Below, one piece after another: positions 1 to 12,011 of a stretch of DNA of 64,000 nucleotides; the stretch's first letter is position 1; each line of letters begins with the position of its first letter. This stretch comes from Gloeopeniophorella convolvens. Lineage: Eukaryota > Basidiomycota > Agaricomycetes > Russulales. The translations under genes were made by a program, and so were the position numbers. The DNA lies in the NCBI GenBank assembly GCA_022496205.1, contig WTXD01000050.1:62001-126000 (forward strand). The letters run 5' to 3'. The notes under the pieces are model-generated. The model did not search any database and was not told the DNA's origin. It worked only from the letters and a program-made list of their open reading frames with translations.

Positions 1-1
1 C

Positions 2-3000
2 GCAATAGAGCCCGACGTCGACCAGTCTGACTCTGTGCGCGCACACAGCGAAGACACCGCGGGCCCCTCCAAGCCAGACTTTATCGTCCCCATACCAGAC
101 GACCTCGACCTCGATTACTCGCACGCATACTCCCCGATGTTGTTTTGAGAGCCCCTCGCCGGATGCCATCCTCGCTCTCTACCGCATCGTAGTGTCCCAG
201 GCCGTCGACCTCGATGTCGCCACGCGCGACCTCGAGGACGCACGCGCCGACATTGAAAGGAAGGACGTCGAGCTCGACCAGGCTCTCCAGGACCGCGAGT
301 CGTCCACCGCCACGCTCGAGGCGCAGCTCAAGGACGCGCAGGAGGAGCTCGCAAGGGCCAAGTCGGAACGCGACTCGCTCGGTGAGTCGCGTGCCACACC
401 GCTTGGCGCCCTTGTGTCCTCACCGTTCGCCACGCAGCCTCGTCCAAGAGCACACTCGAGACGCAGATCTCCACCCTTTCCAGCTCGCAGTCCCTCTCGT
501 CGACAGAGCTCGACTCGTTCAAGCACAGGGTCGAGGACACCGAGCGCGAAAAGCGCGACCTCCTCGGCGTCGTCAGCCGTCTCAAGGAGGACAGCGCCCA
601 GCGCGACGGTACGCGATTTGTGTCATTTTTTTCCGACACCGACACGTGTTGACGCGCATGACGTGACCAGAGGAGATCCAGACGCTTCGCACGAACCTCA
701 AGCAGGCGCGCCAGGAGCAGCAGACCCTCGAGACGCAGCTCAGGGAGCTCCGCTCTACCGAGTCGTCCACTATGGTGCGCCCGTCGTGCGCGTCCGCTCG
801 CATATACTGACATCCGCGCAGTTCAAGCTCGACTCGCTCACACAGCAGCTGCAGCTCGCCAAGGACGAGGCCGAGCGCACGTCTACCGAGCTCGCCAAAA
901 AGTCTGAAGACTACGCCAAATACCGCCACGAGAAGCACGCCGCGCTCGCCAAGCTCCAAGCCGACCACGACGCGCTGCAAGAGACGCACGCCTCAGCCAA
1001 AGGCACACTCGACGCGCTCCGCACCGCGCACAACGCGCAGACGCACCAGCTCACCCAGGCCCTCGCGCGCGTGCAGGACCTCTCTGCGCGCATCGCCGAG
1101 CAGGACGCGACGTACGCCCGTGAGGTCGCCGGCCTCCGCCGCCTCGTCGAGCTCGTCGAGGCCCGTGAGGCCCAGTCCAAGGCCATCGTCGACGGCGTCG
1201 AGAGCGAGTGGGCCGCCGTAACCGAGCGCGCAGACCGCCGCGAGGCCGCGCTGCGCGAGCAGGTCGACCGTGCCCGTGCCCGCGCCGAGGGCGCCGAGGC
1301 GCGCACCGCAGAGCTCGAGCGTGTGCTCGAAAAAGTCAACCGCGGCGAGTTCCCCGTGCCCGCGCCCGGCGCCGCGGGGTCGGCGCCCTCGACGCCCGCG
1401 CGCGGTGGCGCCGAGTCGGACGTGCTCACGCAGGGCTTGATGGGCCTCAGCCCGACCGTGGCCATGGCGAGCCGCGCGCAGCGCAGCGGCAAGACGTTCA
1501 CCGAGGTGTATGCGGACCACGTGCGGCTGCAGGACGAGTACGCGCAAAAGTGCGCCGAGTACGACCGCATGGACCGCACGCTCGCCCAGGTGCTCGCGCA
1601 GATCGAGGAGCGGGTGCGTGCGTTGCGGTCGGCGTGCGTCGTCTGGGCTGACGCGGTAATTGCAGGCTCCGATTCTGGCGCAGCAGCGCGCAGAGTATGA
1701 GCGCTTGCAGTCCGAGGCAGCGCAGCTTGCCTCGCAGCTCGCCGACGCGCTCGCCGAGCGCGACGCCAGCTCGTCCGCCGCGTCCGACGCCTCGCAGCGG
1801 CTCACCAAGACGACGCGCGAAAACGAGCTCCTCCAGAAACAGCTCAACGACCTCGGCCGGCAGATCCAGGCGCTCCTCAAGGAGCTCGGACGACAACACG
1901 ACCCCTCCCTCCCGTCCGACGCCGCACTCGACGCAGATGAATCGACGCTACCGGCCGACACGATCGACGAGGTGATCACGAACCACCTCGTGCTCTTCCG
2001 CAGCGTCCCCGCGCTGCAGGCGCAGAACCAGAAGCTGCTCGGCATCGTGCGCGAGATGGGCGCCAAGATGGAGGCCGAGGAGCGCGAGTACCGCGCTGCG
2101 CTCGAGCGCGAGCAGGGCGAGGCCGTCCGCGAGGCGCACGACGCGATCACCGCACTGCAAGAGCAGCTCGACGCCGCGCGCCGCGCAGGCGACGCGCGCG
2201 TCGGCGCGCTTGCCAAGGAGCGCGACGCGCTCAGGGCGATGCTCGCGCGCGCGGACCGCGGCTGGTGCGGACGCGGGCAAGGAGGCGCAAAGGAGGTGGT
2301 GGAAGAGCAGGACGAGGCGGAGATCGCGAGGGAGCTTGCGGAGGTGCAGGCGCAATTCGATGCGTACCGCGCCGAGATCGGCGTCGACGCTGGCCGGCTG
2401 CGCGAGGACACGCTCGCGGCGCAGCGCGAAGCGGCCGCGCTCCATGCGCAGCTCGCCAAGGCCAACGCGAAGCTCGAAGTCGCGGGCGGTGCGTTCCCCC
2501 ACCTTCCTGGGCCGCAGACAGCTGACAGACGCACGCAGACCGGCACAAGATAGTGCAGGAGCAGCACGCGCTCGCGCAGCGCGACCTCGCCGAGCTCACC
2601 GCGCGCAACCGCGAGCTCTACGCGCGCTACACGGCGCTCGACATCGAGTGCCACCGCGTGTCCGAGGAGCTCGCGGGCGCGCACGGCACCGTCGAGACGC
2701 TGCGCACGGACGCGGCGAACCTGCGCGCGGAGAAGCGCATCTGGGAGAGCGTCGAGGCGCGCCTCGCGCAGGAGAACACGGCGCTGGCGCGCGAGCGCGC
2801 GCACCTGAGCGATCTGCTCGCGAACGTGCAGAAGATGCACAACGACATCGAGCGCGCGGGCGAGAACGACCGGCGCCGGCTCGAGAGCCAGGTGGTGCAG
2901 CTCGAGAACCAGACGTACGTGCCGGCGGGTGTGCGTGGGTGTGTGTGTGCGCGCTTGTGCTGACGGGTGGGCGCAGCCAGGACCTGCGGCAGCAGCTCAG

Positions 3001-6000
3001 CGAGGAGCGCCAGAACGTGCGCCGGCTCACGCTGCAGCGCGAGGTCGAGACGAAGGAGCTGCGCGCGAACATCGACGCCCAGGTGCGCCGCCTCGCTCGC
3101 GCACCCGCAGCTCGTGCTCTGACGCCCCCCCCCGCCCCACGCAGAACCGCGATCTCCAGGACGCGCGCACGGCGCTGGCCAAGGCCGACGCGGCCAAGGC
3201 GCACCTCGAGCAGCGCGCCGACGAGCTCGCGCGCAAGCTGCAGGGCGACGCGGAGCGCCTCGCCGTGTACGAGCGGCGCACGTCCGTCGCGTCCGCCTCC
3301 GCCGGCGCAGGCACAGGCGCAGGCGGGACGCCCGCGCAGCTCGAGGCCGAGGTGGCGGACCTGCGCGCGGCGCTCAAGGTCGCCGAGGTGGACCTCGCGG
3401 CCGCGCGCGGGCACGTGCAGCAGTTCAAGGAGATCAGCCAGGCGAACGAGGAGGCGCTCGCGTCGCTCCACGCGACGCACGACGAGTACCGCGCGTCGAC
3501 CGAGGCGCAGCTCGCGGCTGCCTGGGTGCGTCCCGCGCCCCTACGCGCGCTTCCCTGTGCTTGTGGCTGACGCGGCACCGCAGGCGCAACAGGAGACACT
3601 CCAGGGCAGCCTGCAAGCGGCCGAGGGCGAGCTCGCGCAGGCGCGCGGCGCGCTCTCGGACGCGAAGCAGGCGGCCGACGCCGCGCGCGACGAGTGGCTC
3701 GCGGACAAGAAGACGCTCGAGGACACGATCGTCGACATGGCCAACTCGGAGAAACACCTCGCGGAGGACCGCCGCGGGCGCGAGAGCGACGCGCAGGCGC
3801 ACGAGGCGCGTGTACGGGTGCGTGTCGCCGGCCCGTGCGGTGCGGGTATTGCGGACTGCTGATGCGCTCGTGCTGTGTGTGCAGGCGGCGGAGGAGCGGT
3901 ACGCGCGCGAGGTCGTCGCGCACGCCGAGGCGCTCAAGGCGGCCGAGGAGCTCAAGGCGCGGCTGCACGAGCTGCAGCTCGCGGAGCGCACGCAGCGCAC
4001 GGGCGCGGAGACCGCGCAGGCGAAGCTGGCTGCGTCCGAGGCGAGCTGGGCCCAGCAGCGGCAGGCGCTCGACCGCGAGATCGCGGACCTCGCCTCGAGG
4101 TGCGCGTCCCGGCTCTCTGCATCGTGGTAGCGCTTCCCTGACGCCGCGCGCGCGACCGTAGATGCAAGGCGCTGACGGAGCAGAACGACGTGCTTCACCA
4201 GCACCTGGACACCGTCAGCTCGCAGGCGGCGCGCATCCGCCAGGCGGCCGACACCGTCGCCGCCGCGGGCGAAGACGCCACCGCGGCGGCGGTCGCGGCC
4301 GACGGCTCCGAGGCGAAGCTCTCCGAGCTGCGCGCGGTCATCAACTACCTGCGCAAGGAAAAGGAGATCGTCGACATGCAGCTCGAGCTGAGCAAGCAGG
4401 AGAACGCGCGGCTCAAGGCGCAGCTCGGGCACCTCGCGCGCGACCTCGACGACACGCGCGCGACGCTCTCGGACGAGCGCGAGCGCGCCGCGGCGAGCGC
4501 GACGAGCGACGCGCAGCACGCGGAGCTCGTCGAGAAGATCCAGCAGCTCAACCTGCTCCGCGAGAGCAACGCGACGCTGCGCGCGGACGCCGAGGCGCAC
4601 GCGCGGCGCGCGCGCGAGCTCGACGCGCGGCTCAAGGGCGTGCTCGCGGAGCTCGACCCGCTGCGCGCGCGCGCGCACGAGGTGCAGGCAGAGCTCGACG
4701 CGCGCGCGGCGCACGTCGCGCGGCTCGAGGAGGAGAACCGCCGGTGGCAGGAGCGCAACAGCCAGTTGCTCAGCAAGGTGCGCCGTCCGCGCGGGGGCTG
4801 TGTGCGTGTGTGCAGGGGCTGATACTGGTTGCGCTGCAGTACGACCGCGTCGACCCGACCGAGTTCCAGACGCTCAAGGAGGAGGTGGAGCGTCTGCGCG
4901 AGGAAAAGGCCGCGCTGGAGACGCAGCAGAGCGCGCACGCCGAGGAGGCGGCGCAGCACCAGGAGAAGGTCCGTCGTTCCCTCTCGCCTGGGCCCCCATG
5001 TGTTCTTACGTGGCACGCGCAGATCGCCGCGCTGGAGAAGAGCCACAAGGCGCAGCGGGACATGATCTCGAAGAACAACGGCATCTTCCGGAACAAGATG
5101 AACTCGCTGAGCGGCGAGAACACGCAGCTCAAGGCCAGTCTCGAGGCCGCGCAGAAGGAGGCCGCGGCCGCAGCGGCGGAGCGCGATGCTGCGCTTGTGG
5201 CGGGTGCTGAGGCTGCGCCGCCGCAGTCGTCGGATGGGGAGGTCGAGCGTCTGCGGCAGGAGAAGGAGGCGCTCGAGCGCGCGTTGCAGGAGGAGAGGGC
5301 CAAGGCGTCCGTGCAGGTGCCCGCCCCCGACACCTCTGAACTCGAGTCTCGCCTGGTACGACAGTTTCCTGCTCCTCAGCCAGCCGTGCACCTGACCCGC
5401 CGCGCAGGCTGCGCTCACGCAGGAACGGGATCAGCTTCTGGCCGAAAAGGAGTCGTGGCAGCAATCGTCCGGGGGCGCGCCAGAGGCGGCGGTGCCGGCT
5501 GCGGGCTGGGAAGAGGAAAAGGCCGGGCTCGTCAAGAGCCGCGACGAGGCTGTCGAACAGGCCAGGGTGAGCCCTTCCTGCTGACTCCCAGGCGCGCCCG
5601 CGCTCACATGCATACTTCTCCTCCCCAGGCGGCCCACGAGGAAGCCGAGAAACTCAAAGAGGCCGAGCGTGGTCTCCGCATGTTCAACGTAAGACCCACT
5701 GCATTCAGAGTGCCGTCCGTCGCTCACCACTGCGCGCAGGAGAAACTCAACGCCCGCATCCGCGACCAGCAGGCTGCGCGCCAAAAGGCCGTCGGCGAGC
5801 AGGAGGCCGCGATCAAGGCCGCCGTGGAGGATGCCACCAAGAGCGCCCCCGCCCCCGCCGCGTCCGAGGAGCTTCTCAAGCAGCACGCAGACGACCTGAA
5901 GGCGCTGGAGGAGCGGCTTGCCGCGAAACACCAGGAGGAGCTCAAGGCGGCTGTCGACGCGGCCGTGGCCAAAGCCCAGGAGACTGCACCTGCGTCCGCC

Positions 6001-6732
6001 GCTGCCGCCCCGGAGGACCAAAAGGCCGTTATCGAGGCTGCGGTTGCCGCGGCGGTGTCTGCGAAGGAACAAGAGCTGCAGGCGCTCCTCGAGGCCGCCA
6101 AAGTCGAGGCCATCGAGAGAGGCCGCCTGGAGGGCGCAATGAAGCTGCGGCTGAAGGACACCCAGCTCGTCAAGGCGCAGGGCAGGCTCAAAGAGCTGGA
6201 GGCCCAGATCGAGGAGCTCAAGAAGGCGGGCGCCGCGCCAAGCGAGTCCGCATCGGCACCCCCAGCCGCGTCGCCGTCGACATCGACCCCCCCACCCGCA
6301 TCTGCTCCCCCTCCAGCCACGACCAGTGCTGCTGTCCCTGCCGCTGCCCCAGCACGCGGCGGCGCACCCGCACGCGGCCGGCCATCAGTCGCCGGCGCCG
6401 CAGCAGCCGCAGCGGGCCAGGCACCGCGCGGCCGCGGCCGCGGCGCCCCGCGGGGCAGCATGAGCATCCGCGGTGCCGGTGCCGGGCGCGGCGGGGCCCC
6501 CGCTGGTGCCGCCGCCCCCGCCGGCGGCGTCTCGATCATGGGCGCTGCTGCGAAGCGCACGCGCGAAGAGACCGAGGGGTCCGCCGACGACTCGCTCGCG
6601 AAGCGCCTCAAGCCTGCCGCCGGGCAGGCGGCGGATGCGAGCGGCGCTGCTGCCGCGGCGCCTGCAGGTGGCGGCGGTGGCAGCGGGAAGCCCGTCACGC
6701 TGCAGCGGAATCGCGTGCCGCCGCCGTCGTGA
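2..6732 (+). CDS. MLP1: Nuclear-basket nucleoporin, MLP1/TPR family (5' partial, about 16 exons)
   Basis: Very long coiled-coil protein of the nuclear pore basket, which in this family organises mRNA quality control and chromatin contacts at the pore. Frame 2 is open from the window edge, so the start codon lies upstream. Fifteen short introns can be placed (for example 382-437, 608-670, 774-821, about 1612-1666, 2488-2548, 4777-4838, 5691-5740). The spliced product is roughly 1,900 residues of heptad-rich, Glu/Arg/Ala-rich sequence. Family hallmarks are the segment LRAVINYLRKEKEIVDMQLE (near 4330), DPTEFQTLKEEVERL (near 4853) and NKMNSLSGENTQLKAS (near 5093). The C-terminus is a low-complexity Pro/Ala/Arg-Gly tail ending KPVTLQRNRVPPPS at the stop 6730-6732. 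Coding GC is very high, which creates long false antisense ORFs. The reading frame is interrupted near 116-147 (see findings). Confidence 0.88.
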
Positions 6733-7419
6733 TGTGCTTTCGGATTCGGACGTGCTGCCAAGACTTGATCTTCCTTGCTACCCGCGCTGCTGCTGTACTT
6801 TCCATCTGTATCACCATTGCACGTACTGCACATTGTATTGCCTGTCTGAACCGTTTCTTGTTCGTGTGCGTGAGGCGCCGCACCCGAGTGCTACACTTGG
6901 CATACGACGCGACGCGGGTCACCCAGATCATCCATTGGTGAGGACCCCGGGTCTGATATTCAGTCGCTGGGCCACGCACCGCCAAGTCGACGCTGCCAGG
7001 TTGACGCGTGACGACCGAATATCCGTCGGTGCAGCCGTTTCGGAAAAGCTTGGATCATGGCATCTCGCCGCGGCATGCCGAAGAAACAAACGATCCTGAG
7101 ACCTCTGTCTGATCCGACTTGCGTTGCGCGAAATAGCTCCAATGAGACAGCGCGCCGCTGTTCTCGCTCCGGCCAGTTATAGCATGCAGATAGCATCACA
7201 TATGCATATTGTACAATTAAGGCAGCGGACAGTCAGCCTACATCTGCGAACGTAGAATAATCGAACCCGTCGCGAGCAAAGACACCAGCCCCTAGATCTT
7301 AATCCAAATCCTTGTGCTGCAGACCGTAAGAACACAACTCCTGGTTCCCCCTAGCCTACCTGCCGAGGAGACGTCGCTTCTGTGTTTCCGTGGTCTCCGG
7401 CGAATCGTATGGTCGAAAG
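6733..7419. other. Intergenic, convergent 3' ends
   Basis: Stretch between the stop of the MLP1-like gene and the stop of the minus-strand P-loop gene. It must hold the two 3' UTRs. The open frames here are short and lack family features. I see no RNA gene or repeat. Confidence 0.6.
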
Positions 7420-10400
7420 TTACTTGCCACGACGCCCACTCGAAGACATGGATAGCGGATCGAAAGCCTGCCTCAGTGTTTTCCTTTTCTCATCCGCCTC
7501 CCCCTTTCTATGCCATAGCGTACCCGGGAGTTCCCGCCTCTGTGGAACACACCACCCCAGAACTGTCTTGTAATGTTGCTCGTCGTTGTCAACCACCGGG
7601 AACGTCTCTGGTGTCATTCCTGCAAACCAGATGTCGTACGCTGTATACTCTTCATGGTCCGTTGGAGAGCCCCGTTCGGGAGGGGATACCAGGTAGACTG
7701 CCGACTCTTCTGATCCAAGAGCGAACACCATCCGGATCACCGGCAGCGGCGCGTCGCCCTCCGGGAGTGAGTGCACCACGAACGGGTCCATATTGTCAAA
7801 TAGGGACAGTCTTGGTTCGACGCTAAAGGCCACGTCATACTTGACCGAAACCAGAATTGCTGATACCGTCTCGCGCGAGATGATGTCGCCAGCATAGCAG
7901 ATTGGGATGATAATGTCAACGCCGCGTTGGTCGTCGGGACACAGCACCATGGCGCCGCGCGTGATGAACTCCCAGAATGAATCCGGTCTGATCATCTCGT
8001 AGTCCCGGACCTTGATAACATGGTTGAACCATACTTTGCTGTCCTTGAATGACTCCAGAAGTGTCTTGTCTTCATTGGCGCGGAAGCACCTCGGTCTGAA
8101 ATGGCGTAGCTGCCGGTGCAATGAATCCGGCAAGAGGGTTTTGAGGAAGCTTTCAAGGGAAACTTCTAGACCGCCGAATTCACTAGGGGTACAGTCGCGC
8201 GCTTCCATGAGAAGGAACAGCGCGATGAGCTCGCCTCTCTCGCCATAGTCGATGTAAGACACGTCAAGCCGACTCCCCAGATGACGCGCGGGGCTCATGT
8301 GCGTGTCCAGTAAGTTCCAGTGAGCTGCTTCCGCGAGTAAAGGCTCCGAGCCAGCCGTAGTGATCAGTTCCTCCAACCCCGATGTTGCCGCAACACACAG
8401 TCGCATGTGTCGCTCCACTTGCCTACGCTCCAGTGCGCGACCACTCGGGTGTGTGGGACGGAACTCCAGGGCGAAGCGGACGGAAAGACAAGCCAGAATG
8501 CATTCAGTCGGCGAAGGCCAGTCTCCTGAATGTCGGTCTTGCATGGCATCATACATCGTGAGGCCGCAGAGTAACTTCCGTTTCGCGAGATGGTAAATGT
8601 TATCACGCTCAACGTTGTCGTTTGCAGCATCATAAAGAGAGCCAAATCTGTATGAAATTGCACCGTGAGCATGCCGAGGGGGTAGAAGTAAGACAACCTA
8701 CAGAGGACGCCCCAAGTGACAAACCCAGTCGTCGTCAGTGACTTCGTTCAACGTTACCTTGCCTTCAACCGCAGTGTGCATCAGTACGTCATAGCCGGTC
8801 TCGGTGATGACGGGCGAAAGAGGGGGCCATGGCCCGAACCGATGGGTAATATCCGACTCTTCCTCTGGAGAGAACAGGTGGGACTTTCCCGCCGTCGTGA
8901 GGAATAGAGAAAAGATGGGGTAACTCGTGATCCATCCAAGTACACGGCGCAACTCGGAGAAGATTGACCAACGGTGATCTTGTTCGGTTTGGCTGAGTTG
9001 ATGAGATTCATCGAACACGAGGATGACAAGCGGCCGCTGAGGTGCCCCTGAAGGCCACGTCCTCGAGAATTTACCGTCCGCAACATTGGCAGGGACGACA
9101 AAAGAGGTCAGCTCTTTCGCCGCATTGATGACGTTTCTGACGCCTTCCCCGATCAGGGTGAGTTGCGTTCCGCAGTTACTGTTGATAGGGTTGCTTACTC
9201 TCGAAGGAATCTCAATATACGACGGGGCCAGATCCCCCGGATGAAAGGGCGTGATTGGCAGGGATGGCTGGAAACCACGAGATCAGCGAGTCCCCAATTC
9301 GTGGCTTCCACACAAGCAGATAGGAAGCAAGCCTTACCTTCCCGCTTCTCGTCGACGGTTTCTTCACCCCTGCCTCCTTGACGGATTCGCCCACAATGAG
9401 TCGAGTACTAGTATCTGAATCAGACTAGCGGTTGACGGCACATGGATACAGGGGCACACTGATTCAGCGCCTCTGATCACGTCTTGGAAGAATTCCTGTC
9501 GAAAGTTGTTGACCCGGCCGAACCTCTGTCCCTTGGTCATCAAGTCACGAAATCCAGTTGCAAGACGCCTTTGCCGCTCTATGAGGAATGCATCCACCGA
9601 GCCGCGTTCTTCGTCGGACGGAAGATATGACCCATTCAACAAATCATTTATACTCCAGGCTTTCCCATCGAGCACGCGAGCGTTCGACGCGCCTAGGAGA
9701 ATATTAGCGCAGATGCTACGAAAATGCATATTGCGACAAATACCTCGCAATGCCTCTATTCCTTGCAGTCTGTCCAAAGTGGTTCTCAGGAGAGAGTGCA
9801 TGAATCCATGCATCTTTCTTTCTGTATCCTCCTGGCTTCGAGAACCCTCAAGCAACCAGTCCCGGAGCGCATCATCGGGGGGTGGAAACCCTTTCGGTGG
9901 ATGCCACATCACTCTGTGCCTCGGAAAGCTGGGACGGGGGCTACGGACCTGTGCTGGCCGGGTCTCGCAGACACATCGGCACGGTGATGATTGTCTTTGA
10001 CAACTCGTCGACCATGCGAGACTTCCCAGTCCCCGAGGAATTCACGATGTTTGCATGCTGAAAGTACACACCCCGTCCCACGACAAGGTAGTCGGAGATG
10101 GTGATAAGCAGCACCCGGGCGGCATCGCCTCGATAATCGCACTCCCAAGATTCTTCAACAACTGCAAGAACAGTTAGCGTTGGCCGAGCGGAGAACCGAA
10201 CAGACCCACTGGTCTCTCTGCCTCTGTATATACCGACTGCTTTCGGGCGCTCTGGTGGCCTCAGGATTTCTTCAAGGATGTGTCAGCGCAGCACACTTGA
10301 CGATGAGACGACAATGTCACGGTGTGACTTACTAAGGCGGCGGATCTCGCGTGCGCTTCCAAGTTTGCTGCACTTCATTACGAGGGATGAGAGCCACGGA

Positions 10401-10897
10401 TTCTCGGCCACAAGCTGCGTCAGGTTAGCGTTGGCCTGAAGACTGTGGTATTTGCGGTCCAGTAGGAGACAACCGCGAATGACTTCTTGGAGAGCAGTGG
10501 CAACAAAACCACTTGTGTCGGGCTTAACCGTTGAGAGAATATCGACCGATGAGAAAATACCGCCGCGGAGAAGTTTATCGAGATGTGCGTGTCCGTCGTC
10601 GGAGATATCCTCTTGTACCATCTCGCTGCCTGGTTCGTCAGGGACCGCCCAAGAGGTATTGCTTTCGTCTAGCACTGCGGGAGGGTTCATAGGCACAGTG
10701 GAGGTTGTAGGCTCGCAAACGGTGATGGGATCCAGAGGCTCATCTACGTTCATCTCATTGCTCTGGCGCTGCTCCGTGGTAACGGTGTGGCCACGGGAAC
10801 TGCACGCCGGGGAGGAAGCATCCTCCTGCCTCGACTTGGTACTTCTGAGATTTTCTGAAGAAGACATTTCGTCCGCGGTGCGCTTTCTGTGCTCCAT
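7420..10897 (-). CDS. P-loop ATPase-like protein of a basidiomycete-expanded family, function unknown
   Basis: Multi-exon gene read on the minus strand. It starts at MEHRKRTADEMSSSE (10897) with an acidic, disordered region of about 130 residues. A Walker A motif NSSGTGKSRMVDEL lies at about 10009-10051 on the reverse strand, followed by KTIITVPMCLRD. A Walker B-like VILVFDESHQLS sits near 9000-9035, then FLTTAGKSHLFSPEE and HLGRPL. A long C-terminal exon (about 7420-8648) ends SMSSSGRRGK. This order (P-loop, VP-CLR, DESH, LxTxGK, LGRPL, YDA) matches, from memory, a large family of Agaricomycete proteins usually annotated only as hypothetical. Introns of about 50-60 bp lie near 10270-10332, 9920-9960 and 8649-8702; other junctions are approximate. 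ATP binding is supported by motifs; any further function is unknown. Confidence 0.72.
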
Positions 10898-12011
10898 AGG
10901 AGGGGAGAAGATAGCGACTTACGCCAGATGATGACATCATGGCATTCCCAAGGTTACATTACGTGATATACTCTCACGCACCACGTGTCTGCCCAGGCCC
11001 GGCCGTTCTGCATATGTGTGGCGCCGTTCGCTGAGCACAATCATCACAGTGTTGATACCAAGCTGTATCTGAAGCTGAAGCGCTGAAGCTGAAGCCTTAG
11101 CTTCATCGCTCATCGCGTCGAGTGCGTGGAGCTTCCGATCAGCAGCTACGGGGCATTCGATACCTGACAGGTTCCAGCACTCCGGTAGGGATACGGTGGG
11201 GGCAAGTTGAATGTGTGCAACTCGTCAAGTATTCATCAAGTGGCCGATGTCGGTCGTATAAACTTTGATAAGGCATCTGTTGTCCGCACCAACTCGCCGA
11301 TTGCACAATGATTGCTGCACCGACGTATGCAAAGATGAATTAGCTGAAACCAAACAGGCCAATGCTTGAATTCGGACAATCAGCGCAAGATGGCCTTACC
11401 AGCTTGCATGACCTCTTTCTTTCAACGAAGGTCGCTCACTCAGTTCTTGAGGTTTCCTATAAGCCGAGGGCAAGCAAGGGATGGAGATTTGCTGGCAGAT
11501 TGGGACATACCCAGCGAGACTTCCAAGCCCTATTCCAGCAAATCCAAGCTAGTCGTTCGCCGCCACATTCTGCAGGAAGACCGGACACGCCTTGGTGATT
11601 ATCATGCAACACTGGGATGTAAATAACTGTAGGCGTAGACATACATAATATCACACCCGGCGCGCACCAGGTGCATGTGCTCTGCTTGTGTGTACAGGCG
11701 CGCGCGATCTAGGGCTCCAGCGCGGCGCCGGAGCCCCCGAAACCGCACCGATCTACGCGGGCGAGTTGGACCGCAGGCGCGCGATCAAATCAACGCGCAG
11801 CACGGCCACCCACCTCCAATCACACGCACACGCCCGTGGCACCCACCGCGCACGCCCGCATGTATCACGCATGCAACACTGGGATGTAAATACGGTCCTC
11901 CTATCGAGGCACCAGTGCATGGTAGGTCATGAACAGGACTAACTAACTGAATACTAAGTACGTACTTACGATAAAGCTGGGCATAACACACACATCGTGC
12001 GGACGCACGGC
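10898..12011. other. Intergenic with a direct 23-bp repeat
   Basis: No supported gene. Holds a short GCTGAA-rich stretch near 11070-11100 and two copies of CATGCAACACTGGGATGTAA(ATA) at 11604-11626 and 11870-11892, 266 bp apart. The open frames between are GC-biased and unlike any family I know. Confidence 0.55.

Noticed and set aside
993..2840. 615-codon open frame on the minus strand
   Set aside because: It lies exactly opposite conserved MLP1 coiled-coil exons in very GC-rich sequence, where stops on the reverse strand are rare. Its Arg/Ser/Ala-rich product has no domain and reads through the introns of the plus-strand gene.
3434..4714. 426-codon minus-strand open frame
   Set aside because: Same cause: antisense to MLP1 exons with high GC at the third codon position.
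5724..6833. 369-codon minus-strand open frame rich in Ala/Ser
   Set aside because: Mirror of the low-complexity Pro/Ala/Gly tail of the MLP1-like protein; no independent support.
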